A stretch of DNA of 64,000 bases from Molanna angustata (lineage: Eukaryota; Arthropoda; Insecta; Trichoptera; Molannidae), in NCBI GenBank assembly GCA_963576475.1, contig OY754970.1, forward strand, positions 25,789,091-25,853,090, given 5' to 3'. The first letter of the stretch is position 1. Each line of letters starts with the position of its first letter. The notes below the pieces were generated by a model that was not told the origin of the DNA, did no database searches, and saw only the letters and a program-made list of their open reading frames with translations. A program made the position numbers and the translations under genes. Below, piece by piece: positions 1 to 10,518 of the stretch.

Positions 1-633
1 TATTTTATTAAATAATAATGTGTGATTCATTTTGATAAAAATTGATTGCTCATAAGAAGAAGGTAGATAATGTGTAAGAAGTAAACGTCTAATAAAATTA
101 TTGAGCGTGAAAACATTGTTAGAGGATAATATATTTTTTACAACTATCATTCATTATTTACAACGTTGTTCTATCTGAGTTATGAATACATTAAAAAAAT
201 ATTACTGTGGCTAAAGCAACAACAAAAAATTATACTCATCACAGCATTAAACGAGATTCAGCATTTTAATGATGTCTGTACACACTGTAAGCAAAATAAT
301 ATAAAATATGCACGCTATTATCTTTTATTAGATAAAAATAATACTTCGTAATATTACATGAAAAAAAATTAATTATATAGGGAAATATTTCAAAATAAAA
401 AAAAGATGAAGGGATTGTTCTTTCCGCGTACTCATAAATTATTCCTCTTTTCCCTAAGGGATTGGCTCGGTATTGTTAGAGGGATTGTGGATATTACATC
501 GATTTTCATAATATTATCTCCTTGAATTTGAGATGAATTGTAGGTTGTCTTAGATATTATATAAAATGTTACTCCAAGAAGTTAATAATTTATTTATTTA
601 TATAAAGTTTTTTTTAATAACAATTATAATATA
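1..633. other. AT-rich DNA, no recognised gene
   Basis: Low-complexity AT-rich sequence. A short open frame (about 166-351, +) has no recognisable motif and AT-driven composition, so I do not call it a gene. I see no repeat family here that recurs elsewhere in the window. Confidence 0.5.
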
Positions 634-750
634 GATGGGTCGGTAGAAGAGCGGGCATCGCACTGGCATTGTAATACATTGATGGTGAGATCGAACCACC
701 CTAACCGCCTCAACCGATTTTGTTTACCTATATAGCACAAACATTTAAAC
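634..750 (+). mobile_element. tRNA-derived SINE, family 1 (copy a)
   Basis: The start resembles a tRNA head (GGGTCGGTAGAAGAGCGG, A-box-like), followed about 50 bases later by a B-box-like GAGATCGAACC and then a non-tRNA body (GATTTTGTTTACCTATATAG). The same body follows tRNA-like heads on the minus strand at 23910-24008 and 30288-30385, so this is a dispersed family, not a tRNA gene. Confidence 0.6.
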
Positions 751-838
751 TTAATTAAGGGAATGTAGAAAGATATAATATGTGCTTGTATAAGGACATA
801 TTATCAAAAAAAAAAAAATAGTTACATAGGATAATAGT

Positions 839-1110
839 ATGGATGAAGTATTCTCAATTTGCTTCACAGAAGCTGGAGTGAAACAATTATGTTATAAAAC
901 AAAGTTCATAACTAGTTTTGATGCTATTGTAAACAAATGCACAAGATCTGAACTGAAAGCTCCTAGAACAATTATTAAGTCCAATGTATCAAAATGTCTA
1001 CCACATACTACTGTGAAAATGAGATGCAATTTAACAGATTTTGAATCTAGTTTTCGAAAGTGTAATGAAATAAAATTAAGACATAATTTCTTACAATTAA
1101 GACTGTTATT
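839..1110 (+). pseudogene. Unknown ORF, split by a LINE insertion
   Basis: An ATG-initiated frame of 90 codons runs to base 1108 and then enters an inserted LINE fragment (1111-1485). The 13 bases TAAGACTGTTATT at 1098-1110 are repeated at 1486-1498 right after the LINE tail, so this is a target-site duplication. Reading across the empty site, the original frame would continue for four codons and stop at a TGA just after 1500, giving about 94 residues. The protein is rich in Lys, Arg and Cys, with no domain I recognise. It could be a small host gene, the end of an older transposon protein, or a chance frame. A run of A precedes it at about 808-820. No function is proposed. Confidence 0.4.
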
Positions 1111-1485
1111 GCGTAAAATATTAGGCCGAAGACCAGGAATTGCGGCAGGTACCTGGAGACCACGAAGCAATGAGCAAATTCGTACATTGACAGGACAACC
1201 TTTAATCACCAGCGAAATCAGGTCCAGTAGATTAGCCTGGATTGGACATGTTGTCAGATCAGGGGAAGAAAGAGCCACAAAACGTATCCTGCAAAATAAC
1301 CCTATGGACAAGAGACCCCTGGGAAGACCAAGGAAGAGATTGATGGACAATGTTACCCGAGATCTGAACATGCTGAATGCTTGTGATGACTGGGAGTCCA
1401 CTGCAGCTGACAGGAAGGCTTGGAAAGCTATTGTTCAGGAGGCTAAAGCTCTACCGGAGTTGTATGGCCATCGGATGTAAGTAAG
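1111..1485 (+). mobile_element. 5'-truncated LINE, C-terminal reverse-transcriptase tail
   Basis: The frame encodes the C-terminal region of an endonuclease/reverse-transcriptase type non-LTR retrotransposon. It shows the pattern RLAWIGHVVRSGEER, then PLGRPRKRLMDNV, then DWESTAADRKAWK, a signature common to RTE-like and related insect elements. It stops at TAA (1478-1480), overlapping a GTAAGTAAGTAAG tail. The copy is 375 bases, heavily 5'-truncated, and flanked by a 13-base target-site duplication. The open frame and intact duplication point to a fairly recent insertion. It fused by chance in frame with the upstream ORF, producing an artificial 213-codon frame. Confidence 0.85.
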
Positions 1486-1930
1486 TAAGACTGTTATTAA
1501 GGCTATTCTGATGTCGACGTGTGTTTTATAGAACAATTCTGTCACTCGGTTACTACTTCAAAAATGTATCGTTGATTTGATCATGGATTATATTCACTAT
1601 CTTTTTCTCTCGTGTCAGCAGCAATCAAACTCTTCTCGACCAATACTCGGCAAAGTCGCTCGCTGCATCGCTTTAGCGTAATCCTCATACGAGCAGGTAG
1701 CAGGGCAGTCCCGCAAGTGGATATTATATTCACTAAAGTATGCAAAATAGTACTATGCACATTATTTTCGTATGGTTAAGGCTTTACAGATTATCTTTTC
1801 TTAGAAGGTTGTCAAAGCATGACATTTTATGAATATTTTTTAAGACCCTTACAGTACCTACATAATACATATATACATTTTTTATTCAAAACTTAAAAAA
1901 TCTAATCTTAGAACATTGCACATTTAGCTA

Positions 1931-2424
1931 TTTTTATTTATTTATTTATATAATTTATGTACATGTGTACAAAGGCAGGTTTATTGCCATAAGGCAATTT
2001 CTTCCGACCAACCCGAGCAACGTGAAGTCTCTTAGTTAAATTGGTACAGTACTAATTAAGTGAGAAATAAATTGATAAAAAATAACATAAAAGAATAAGA
2101 AATATAAAAAAAATTACAAAGAGAAAAAAAAATGAAAAGAGAGTTTAAAAATAAAAGAATAATAAAAATAACACTGATCATAGCAATGAGGAAAAGGAGG
2201 TTACGGAAGGATATATAAGGAATTTAGGAACTATTTGACAAATAAAGTTTTTTTAGCTTACCTTTAAATATTTGAATGGATTGAGATGACGTAACTTCAT
2301 CACTTAGGCCATTCCATAGTCTAGCTGATTGTACTTGAAAAGAGGAGCTGAAAACTTCTGTATTGTGAATGGGGATAGCTAGTGTAGTACGTTCAGCAGA
2401 TCGAAGGGATAGGCCGTGACATTC
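1931..2424 (-). mobile_element. LINE 3' end with reverse-transcriptase C-terminus
   Basis: On the minus strand, 2424 to 2224 is one open frame without a start codon. It encodes a Jockey/CR1-like C-terminal segment with LAIPIHNTEVFSSSF, ARLWNGLSDEV and FKGKLKKLYL, ending at TAA. The 3' untranslated part runs to a (TAAA)n-like tail near 1931-1950 and contains GGCAATAAACCTGCC. That 3' end recurs at 33000-33105 and, diverged, near 40085 and 63725. The element is 5'-truncated. Confidence 0.75.
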
Positions 2425-2559
2425 TTATTTGTAACGTCTCTATCCTTCATAATTCCATTTATTTGAATTCTATTTATTTGTGTTAACTTGTCCTTGGCCG
2501 ACCTCTTATTTTCGTTCCTCTTTTATTAACCTGATATACTTTTTTATCAGACGATCATC

Positions 2560-2680
2560 ACTCATTATTTATGTGAGGCATTGTATGTACGTGAAAAAAG
2601 CGAGAAATATGTCAAAAGGAAGGAGTATGGTGTTCGGTTCTCTCTGCCTACCCAAATAGGGTAATAGTGTGATGGTATAA
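2560..2680 (+). mobile_element. LINE 3' fragment (same family as 45602-45805)
   Basis: The frame reads a short stretch ending VRFSLPTQIG followed by GTGATGGTATAAC. The same ending (GRFSLHTPFG, then GCGTGATGGTACC) appears at 45602-45805. This is a 3' remnant of a non-LTR element, and too short to place in a clade. Confidence 0.5.
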
Positions 2681-2779
2681 CATATTATCTAATTCTACAA
2701 TTTTTTTGTGACAAATTTTGTAGAAGTTCATTTTTGTAAAACAAAAATAAATGAAACAACTTTATTTACTGCTACTTTT

Positions 2780-3118
2780 AACTTTTAATCTGTAAGTTAG
2801 AACGTTTTCGTGATTGCTCTCATCTTCAGTAACTTCTTAATACTAATTTAAAAACTAGGAACAGACTACTTAACTGTATGACTGTGAGAGGGTGGATGAA
2901 GTGGGGGTGGGGAGGGGGTGATAGTGGGTTGGGCTATTAGTTTTAGGAGGGGGGAATTCAGCGGAGGATATTGTATGTTTAATATGTGATCTTTTGGATC
3001 TCTGTTAATTTCTAAAGTATCTAATTTCTTTCCTTTGGTACATTTATGAATAACCTCTACGTCTTCGTAACCAAATGTATGCCCCGTTAATCTCGAGTGT
3101 TCTGCGATGTCTGAGTTG
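2780..3118 (-). mobile_element. Penelope-like element remnant (GIY-YIG end)
   Basis: Minus-strand translation from 3118 downward gives IAEHSRLTGHTFGYEDVEV followed by KGKKLDTLEI. This is the pattern at the C-terminal end of the GIY-YIG endonuclease of Penelope-like retroelements (the EH..TGH then KG.KL..LEI block). About 60 bases after the coding part, near 2800-2830, the minus strand reads CTGAAGATGAG, then CACGAAAAC. That resembles a decayed hammerhead core (CUGANGA then GAAA), expected at Penelope-like ends, but the stem II closing pair is not canonical. The start is lost. Confidence 0.65.
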
Positions 3119-3219
3119 ATTGAAAAGTTTTTGATGGTATTAAAAATTAAGCCATCAAAAATTTTTCAATTAAAAAATTTCAATCAATCAAAAAATTATT
3201 TTAAGGTAATATTAAGAAT

Positions 3220-3631
3220 TTACTGAATATAGCGGGGAATTGTAGGGCAGACGAACTTGCCAGAGCAGGTACCCTGTTATCTCTAGACAATATCAAACAC
3301 AGACCTGGAGTCCCCATGGCAACATGTAAACTCCGGGTCAGTGAGAAAACTATTGCTTGTGCTGACCAAAGGTGGTCTGAGGAGAGCACATGCTCCATTG
3401 CCAGACAAACATGGCCAAAATATGATCTCAGAAAAACCAGAGAAATACTCTCGTTCAGAAGAGACTCACTCGCCAGAGTCATATCAGTATTAACGGGACA
3501 CTAGGTTATAGGAAAGCATGCCAGAAGGCTAGGGCTGGAGGCATACGATTACTGCAGAGCATGCCAAGACGAGGAGGAGGAGGAGACGGTGGTCCACTTC
3601 CTCTGTCACTGTCCTGCTCTCTCTAGATAAA
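3220..3631 (+). mobile_element. LINE fragment: RNase H end and zinc knuckle
   Basis: One frame, broken by a single TAG at 3502-3504, encodes GNCRADELARAG, the last conserved block of a retroelement RNase H, with its catalytic-site Asp. After a linker comes CRAC, about a dozen mostly acidic residues, then VVHFLCHCP, the C-terminal CCHC-like knuckle of Jockey/R1/I-type elements. The length and order fit a 5'-truncated copy. The internal stop marks it as dead. No target-site duplication was recognised. Confidence 0.8.
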
Positions 3632-3989
3632 TATTGCTCTATACCTTATATTTTTTTAGAAATTTAAGATAAATGTCTAACATCGGGGTATGCTTATTAT
3701 TTTCCTACAAGAATATATACAGAACATAATCAAAAAGTTAAGGTATATTTCTCTTTATTAATATCCAAACTAACTAGGTTATTTTTTTCAAAATGATCCG
3801 TATAGTAATAATGATGGTATATCAAATTGAAAAAATAGGTACGTTGGCAGCAGTCACCCTCTTAAATATATAATTTTGTTTGTACAAAAGACAAAAGACG
3901 AAAAGTAATAAATTCTTTACTCACATAATATGTAGTTGTTGGTTGGGGATGAGGATGTGACGAGTCCATTATGGAAAAACTATGCTTAG

Positions 3990-4268
3990 CTCGAAGATAT
4001 GTATAGTAAAAAACCCCTTGACTACCCTACTAATGATCTAAACAATGAATTTAAAGTTTTTGATACGAAACAAATAATTTTACATAATATACTAACAATT
4101 TTTCATAAAAATAAGTCAGTGTACCCAAAAACACAACGATCTATAGGTACACGAGCCAGCACCACTACAAACTATGCAATTCCACACATGAGAACTGCTT
4201 TTGGTCAAAAACATTTTATTTTCAGTGCCCCCAGAATTTATACCGTGGTACCTATATCAAAGAAATAA
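3990..4268 (+). mobile_element. LINE fragment, reverse-transcriptase C-terminus
   Basis: The open frame ends with STTTNYAIPHMRTAFGQKHF, then FSAPRIYTVVPI. This is the terminal R-T-x-F-G-x-x-x-F and LP/VP block that closes many CR1/Jockey-like reverse transcriptases. A TAG at 3987-3989 precedes it. Bases 4270 to about 4560 probably hold its 3' untranslated part, but I see no tail or target duplication. Confidence 0.7.
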
Positions 4269-4269
4269 T

Positions 4270-5307
4270 ATCGCTGAAATCATTGTAAAGAAAATGTTCC
4301 GAATACATTATGAACGACGGGAGAACTAAAATGTATCAAATGTTCGACATCGTAGTGTAAGGATGTTATGGACATAATTTATAAAATTGTTTTTTTTTTG
4401 TTTAATTGTTTTATAATTTTGTGCTGTCTTGATTTGACTCGACTGAATAAAGATATGACTGGCGGATACTATGTATTTCAGACTATTTGTGCAATTAACA
4501 AATAAAAATGAGAAGATACCTACATACACAAAATGTATATGCATATCATGATGACTTCAATTGCATTTTTAAATCTGTGTACAGTAAGTTAAGTTTATAT
4601 TGTTTAGAGACTTTTTAAAAATGCAAATAGGTACAACCTATAGGTCTCCTGTGAAATATTATAATAATATGTACACTGCTAGCCGTAGAACAGGTATACC
4701 TAGTTTTGCAGCAGTTATCTATTTTTAATAAAGATTATCTAAATGGTGTGAAAAAGAAATAAATAAATAAATTTACTAAACAAGAAAATATTACGTTCAT
4801 AGAATTAAAAGCAATTATGAGTTGTAATTAATGATGTAAATATCCATTATAAATAAAAAAATCAATTTTTTATCAATTTTTATTCTTATTATTATGATCC
4901 TACGAATTGTATGATTCTTTTGTAAATATATTTGGTACTTTTTAGAATTTGACGAAAAATTATAAAAGGTATAAAAAATTTGATGGAAAGCTAGAATTGA
5001 AAATGATGGACATATTTAATAGGTACCATTCATTCAAACCCCAAAGCTTTGAATATGGTAATTATTAAGATAAAATGTTTATACAGGTGTCGAAACACTG
5101 AGGTGTATATTATGTATGTTTACCTATGTATATTATAATATGTTCATGTACGACAGATGAGGATATAATGTACGTAACGTTGCTGAATTTATGCTAAACT
5201 TCTGTATAATATTATATCACATTTTAACACATTCAGCAGAACTAATAATATCGTGGGATTTGAACGAATAATGTGATGAGTAGATACATAAGTAATAAAG
5301 GTGACAA
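4270..5307. other. AT-rich DNA, no recognised gene
   Basis: Apart from the probable 3' untranslated remnant of the LINE just upstream, I see no gene, tRNA-like promoter or inverted repeat here. There are short A-rich runs (an AATAAATAAATAAAT stretch near 4760) that could be an eroded LINE tail. Confidence 0.4.
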
Positions 5308-5861
5308 CACCCTATAGACAATCTAAGAATTGGTCCTCGCACAAGTGGAATGATAAAGATCCCAAAGAAAAATACATCTTTTGGCCAAAATCATTATTCA
5401 TATTATGGGGTGAAGTGGTTTAATGATTTACCAGTGGATATGAGAATAGTGGCGCAAAATAATTTTGGTGGGTTCTTGGTATTGCTGAAAGACTTTTTGA
5501 AGTAACATTTTTCTTGGGTATTCATTGTGTATTGTTTATTTTCAATTTGTGTATTTTTATTTAATCTACAGACCAATTTTGTATTTTTTTTCTCTCTTTA
5601 TATATAATATTATGTATGTTTGTATCTAAATATGTATGTTATTGTAAATAGATAAGTGCCTAGATTAAGATGTATGTATATAAATAGATTAGATAGTTTG
5701 TAGATTTGTGAAATGTGACTCACTTCAAAGCACGAGAAAACTCTTTTTGAAGTTGAGTCATAAAAAAAAACAAAATGTATCTTTTTAAAAATTGTATATA
5801 TTGTTGTATTGTGTATTTTTCTTTGTTATTTTTAATAATAAATAAATAAATAAATAAACAC
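5308..5861 (+). mobile_element. Short LINE derivative, copy 1
   Basis: A frame at 5317-5505 encodes a LINE reverse-transcriptase C-terminus (TSFGQNHYSYYGVKWFNDLP, then LKDFLK and stop). An untranslated 3' part of about 350 bases follows, ending in (AATA)n. A near-identical copy lies at 53417-53980 and begins at the same base. Possible target repeat: ACAACAC on both sides here. Confidence 0.75.
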
Positions 5862-5974
5862 ACAACACAGTACAATTTGTCATATATGACTAATCAGATC
5901 GTGAATTACGCTCTAAAAAGTAGAATAATGAATACAATTTTCGTGTATATTTTGACATAAGCAATTCAATAAAA

Positions 5975-6530
5975 AACGAGTGGGTTGTGGCCAACCCTTT
6001 ACTCCTCACAACTAAGTCATTCCAAAAAGTATTTGAATGGAAACATGCAAATTATAATTTTGTATGGAAATTTCTCAGCATTTTCATGAAATGAGTATGT
6101 TAAGTTATTTTTATTTATATTTTTCATTGCGAAAACATCATAATTTTCTTATGCCATTTTATGAAAGTTATGTGCCTTTTAAGCAATTTGATAATAAAAA
6201 TATCAAATTTTAAGTTTCCTGAGCTTGAGGTTAGGTACTTTGAAATATTTGACAGATATCCTACAAAGTCTAATGAGGTCTTAGTGAGTATTAGATATAC
6301 AAATTTGCAGAATTTGAAAAGAATTGAATGAGTACCTACTTTAGTCTATAATCGATAAAGTAGAATAAACACACCGTATATAGCACATAGTACACACAGA
6401 CACTTTGTGAATCTTTCAGAATACAATCTCAGCATGATACTAGTTTTTAATCTGTAATAAAAAATGACGTTAAAAATTGCGAATTCGTAAGTCCCCAATA
6501 TATCCCCTTGGCGAAGTGAGGAGTGAGGGA
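5975..6530 (+). mobile_element. Inverted-repeat element, family T1 (copy 1)
   Basis: It starts AACGAGTGGGTTGTGGCC, then TACTCCTCAC, and ends GTGAGGAGTGAGG, so the CTCCTCAC/GTGAGGAG ends are inverted. No coding capacity is visible. Related copies lie at 8590-9095 (-), 20511-21073 (+), 21817-22495 (+), with an end fragment at 48366-48407 (-). It is probably a nonautonomous DNA element. Confidence 0.55.
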
Positions 6531-6539
6531 AATGAAAAA

Positions 6540-7580
6540 ATCGTTTATAAGACTCCAAACAAAAATCACTAAGTGTTTTAAGAATGTTCGTTATTTTAAT
6601 ATCGCAAGCCTAATGGGGTAGGCTAAAATAAACTTGCGCCATTCACCTAGATCATTGAGTCTACATCATTTAATTTACATATGTACATTCATTTGCCCTC
6701 CAATTAATGCATATCGGTTATAAACTTCAATATAAATTCTATCTCATATTTAGTTCAATTACAATAAGTAGGTACCTAGTTTAAAATCGGAGATGAATGA
6801 AAAATTACCTGTCAATAAAAGTTACAAATAAAACGTAGGTACGAAAAAGCGCTCAATAATATAATAATATTGATTGATTATTATTTAAAGTAAATTGCAT
6901 ATTTTGATGAAAGACCTATTCATCAAAACATTCAGTTGAATAAATAATATGTTAGATCAATTAAGACTTAAAGTTTGTTTATATTTATGGTAATAAAAAT
7001 AACCAAATACGATATTATTCAATGCTTTCCAGTTATCAGACTTGTTATGATTATTCAAATTATTATAATTGAAACTATAAAAGGTTTTAATTAAAAATTT
7101 TCTTTTAAATTTATTTCAAATTCTGATTTAAAATAATATAGTGTCATTATGCTGAGAAAACTCCAAGTAATAATACATAAAGAGCAATTATTCTCGGAAG
7201 ATTTTAATTTTTTTTTATATGTCCTGATTTTTTTCAATCATCAATCATTTAATTTTCATGTCTTCTTTCATCTTCCTTTTGTGAAAAAAAAAATGGTTTA
7301 TATTCACTTATCATCAAATTGAAAATTTTCGCAGAAGCTGTTAATAATTTAATTGTAAATCTTTCTTTTGTTGTGTTTTTCAAATAAAATACAATATTTT
7401 AGATATACAAAATTAACGTCACCCAGAAGAAAATTTTATAATATAATATGTTTTTTAGTTTATTGAGTTAAATTTCATGCATAATTAAACTTAATAAATA
7501 AAAAAATAATTAATTTCAGAAATATTCATTGGAATCAACTGTGATAATTTGAAGGTTTTTACTGCTTCTTTTAAACACCC
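6540..7580. other. AT-rich DNA, nothing recognised
   Basis: Long AT-rich tract with poly-A and poly-T runs and no ORF of note. I see no repeat shared with the rest of the window. Confidence 0.4.
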
Positions 7581-7589
7581 TTCTACACT

Positions 7590-7725
7590 TTGACCCTAAA
7601 AAGGCAGATGACAGAAGCGTCTGAAGGAGTTTTGTTGGGGAGTTGGCCCATCAAGTTGGACACGACCTTCAGTAATGAAGAATATGTCGGAAGAGAGGAA
7701 TTAAGTAAGTAAAGTAAAGTCGTTT
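7590..7725 (+). mobile_element. Retroelement 3' end with (TAAG)n-type tail
   Basis: A more GC-rich segment (GGAGTTGGCCCATCAAGTTG) leads into TTAAGTAAGTAAAGTAAAG. The tail matches those of the LINE fragments ending at 1485, 33830 and 28559. I cannot assign the coding family. Confidence 0.4.
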
Positions 7726-7870
7726 CTGTAATTTCACTTATTTTTAAGTATAAATAATTCAATTTATGATTATGGACTTCCTCTGGGTTAACGAAAAAAA
7801 ATTCTTATCCGTGATCCTAGGCAGTTACGAAACGAAGTAGATAAAATATATTAATAAATACCTTTTTTAC

Positions 7871-8119
7871 TCGAATATTTTTATTATTGCATATGCGCAA
7901 ACATTGGATTTTTTTCCCTGTCGGGAGTCAAAGGTATTTTTTAACAGATTTTTAATTATCTCAATAGAGATGAAGTGCCTTGATTTCCCGGTTCTCCTAC
8001 AGTAAATATTCCAACTTCATCTCTATTGAGATAATTAAAAATCTGTTAAAAAATACCTTTGACTCCCGACAGGCAAAAAAATCCAATGTTTGCGCATATG
8101 CAATAATAAAAATATTCGA
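7871..8119. repeat. Large inverted repeat (hairpin), 106-base arms
   Basis: Bases 7871-7976 and 8014-8119 are near-perfect reverse complements around a 37-base loop. The loop plus the inner part of the right arm recurs directly at 8515-8605. Mismatches are few, at the C-run near 7915 and at single-base length differences in poly-A. Confidence 0.85.
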
Positions 8120-8444
8120 TTACTTGCACATTGGCACAAGTAGGTAAATAAGACAAAAATGACCTTAAAAGTCTGGCGCAATTCAGTTGTGACTTCTATG
8201 CGAAAAATGCATTTGTCACCTCAGGTATAAGAATTGTTGCTCTCATTATTTACAAAAAATCAATTCTCTCAATAGATGGCGTTACAACAAAAATAAATAA
8301 AAAATAATAAGAATGTTGCTCATAATTTCACATATAGATGGCTATAGTAAAAATTTCTTATTTTCAAGCGAAAATAATTTCAGTATTACAATATATAGAA
8401 CTTTCAAAATTGAATTGATAGGGATCTCATTAAAAAGGCATAAT

Positions 8445-8605
8445 TGGTGAACGTTGCGCAAGCGCATAAAGTGATCACGTAAACCAGCCGATGACAGGCC
8501 GTAAGCCCTGTAGGTGCCTTGATTTCCCGGTTCTCCTACAGTAAATATTCCAACTTCATCTCTATTGAGATAATTAAAAATCTGTTAAAAAATACCTTTT
8601 TTACT
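8445..8605 (+). repeat. Dispersed repeat linked to the hairpin
   Basis: Contains GTGATCACGTAAACCAGCCG and GGTGCCTTGATTTC, also present inverted at 46795-46885, and then the hairpin loop and arm sequence. It probably belongs to the same DNA element as 7871-8119. Confidence 0.55.
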
Positions 8606-9095
8606 CCTCACTAACCCTAGGGAATACAGTGGGTATTATACTAAGTTGTATTCAGAAAGTTCCATCACAATGTAACTGTGTAAGTGTGCTGTGTGCTATG
8701 TGCTACGTATGTGTTTATTCTACTTTATTGATTTTACAATAATGAACTTAAATTTTGCAAATTTGTATATTTTAATTCTCGCTTAGAACCCATTAGATTT
8801 TGAAGGATATGTGAATAGTGCTCCTCAATTTTTTTAACTATCAAATATTGCAATGTGCTTAGTTAAAATTTGATATTTTTATTTTCAAATTATTAAAAAG
8901 TCACATCACTTTCATAAAATGGCATCGAAGAATTATCAATTTTACATAATAACATCTTTAAATCAAAAATAATTTAATAAACTCATTTCATAAAAATTCT
9001 AAAAATAAATCATTCAAAATTTGAATACCATATGGAGTGACTTGGTAGTGTAGTGAGGAGTATTGCGTTGGTCATAACCCACTCGTTTTGTTTTA
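8590..9095 (-). mobile_element. Inverted-repeat element, family T1 (copy 2)
   Basis: Reads TTTTACTCCTCACTAACCC at the left and GTGAGGAGTATTGCG, then AACCCACTCGTTTTG at the right, the reverse of the copy at 5975-6530. The interior is AT-rich with a CACATAGCACACAG-type stretch (here inverted) that the copies at 20511 and 21817 also carry. Confidence 0.55.
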
Positions 9096-9104
9096 AGATG
9101 CTAA

Positions 9105-9450
9105 AAACACGAATATGCGCTTTTTTACTAAAGAGTAACTATGTTTTATAAGGTAAAAATTTCTTTCCCCTTAGCGCTTTTTGTCCCGTTTCTATCGGGG
9201 TACGCTTTGACCATGATCCTGGAATTGGCGAGTTTGGTAATTACATTGAAGCGACTGCCATCTGACCTTCGCAACCCTTAGAAAGGGGAACCAGACGAAT
9301 TGGACCATGGCTACACATAGCTAGTGATATAAATCCGCACATAGATTTTTTTTTAAAAATCCAGAGGTGCGTGCCCCGCCCAGATTCGAACCGTCGACCT
9401 CACGCATGTGATGCAACGACATTACCGCTGGGCTATCACCGCTCTGTAAT
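9105..9450 (-). mobile_element. tRNA-derived SINE, family 2
   Basis: On the minus strand it starts GCGGTGATAGCCCAGCGG (A-box-like), with GACGGTTCGAATCTGG (B box) about 55 bases on. A body of about 270 bases follows, including AGCGTACCCCGATAGAAACG. The acceptor stem of a real tRNA is missing. This is a full-looking SINE head plus body. Confidence 0.75.
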
Positions 9451-9481
9451 ATTCAAATAATAAACAGTAGGTTTTTTCTTT

Positions 9482-9780
9482 GTTGTGAGGTACCTGCTTT
9501 GAATAGTGCTTCCACTCTTTTCGTGTGTCTCGTAATCTAAAATATTACAGACAAAATACTACAAACAAAATACTACCTACTCGGACAAAATATTACAAAC
9601 AAAATAAAATCTCACAAATTTAATCTTACAGCTGTGAGATTCACCATCCTTTGGAAATATTGCCTCTTAAGACGAGACAAGACTGGTTTGTGGGGATGCA
9701 CGCATATGTCGTAAACCCTCACACCTGTCACTGGTTACCCCACCTTGTGGGATATGCCGTGATGGTGTGAATGAATGAAC
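9482..9780 (+). mobile_element. SINE-like family 3 (copy 1)
   Basis: About 300 bases, starting GTGAGGTACCTGC and ending GGGATATGCCGTGATGG plus an ATGAATGA tail. Four other copies: 14001-14296 (+), 29664-29920 (-), 32679-32970 (+), 55179-55434 (-). No ORF is conserved. An internal GAGATTCACCATCC is a weak B-box match. Confidence 0.65.
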
Positions 9781-10518
9781 TATTTCGTTAATTCAATGCA
9801 ATGTTACCTAAAGAGGCCAAGACCATAATAGTTGGCCCATTAGGGTTGATTGATAATATCTTCACGGAACATGGTCCATCCGAGCGAGATCCTTTTGTAC
9901 CCCCCGTAGGTTTCCCCCATTAACCTTGGCTATAGCATCACCCCACTGGGAGTCATTACCAATAACATGATCCTGAATCAACTTGTATGTAAACCTGTTT
10001 GTGAATAATATCCCAGTTCAATTTTTATATAATGAGTATCAATCATATTTCTTTTGGGCGATTGAATCATTCCTCTGTTAACCAGGTACAAATGTAATGT
10101 GAGGTTCGTGAAAATATTAGTTTGATTAATGGTATTCGCAACGCCACATACATTATGTATTATAATAATTTATTTAATAGCCACTCGACTATCTTCAATA
10201 TATTCGATTCTGGGCACAGTAGCACATAGTATGAAGATATTTTAAGTGATTTACAGATTCTGCGATATATTTTTTCCTTAAAAAAAACTTTGGATCACAT
10301 ACTTAAGAGGACTTAAAGCTTAATCTAGTGGCTGAAAATATGATATTGAAACCACCGAATGCAGTTACGTGTTAGTAAGAGTACCTATCGCGTGCGCTTA
10401 AAAGGGTTTATACGTGATTTAAATTATCGGAAACCCAAAATTTGTTGATGTTTTACATTTTAAGAACAAACCTGACTAGAAATGAAAAAACTTTATCGGT
10501 CATTCACTTTGATTTTAT
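9781..10518. other. Unassigned DNA
   Basis: Mixed composition with some GC-richer patches (9830-9960) and no frame or repeat that I can place. Confidence 0.35.

Noticed and set aside
892..1401. Minus-strand ORF opposite the LINE tail
   Set aside because: A shadow of the plus-strand reverse-transcriptase frame.
839..1480. Single 213-residue gene
   Set aside because: The target-site duplication shows it is a chance fusion of an older ORF and a LINE tail.
9370..9450. Functional tRNA gene
   Set aside because: A and B boxes are present, but there is no acceptor stem, and a long SINE body follows.
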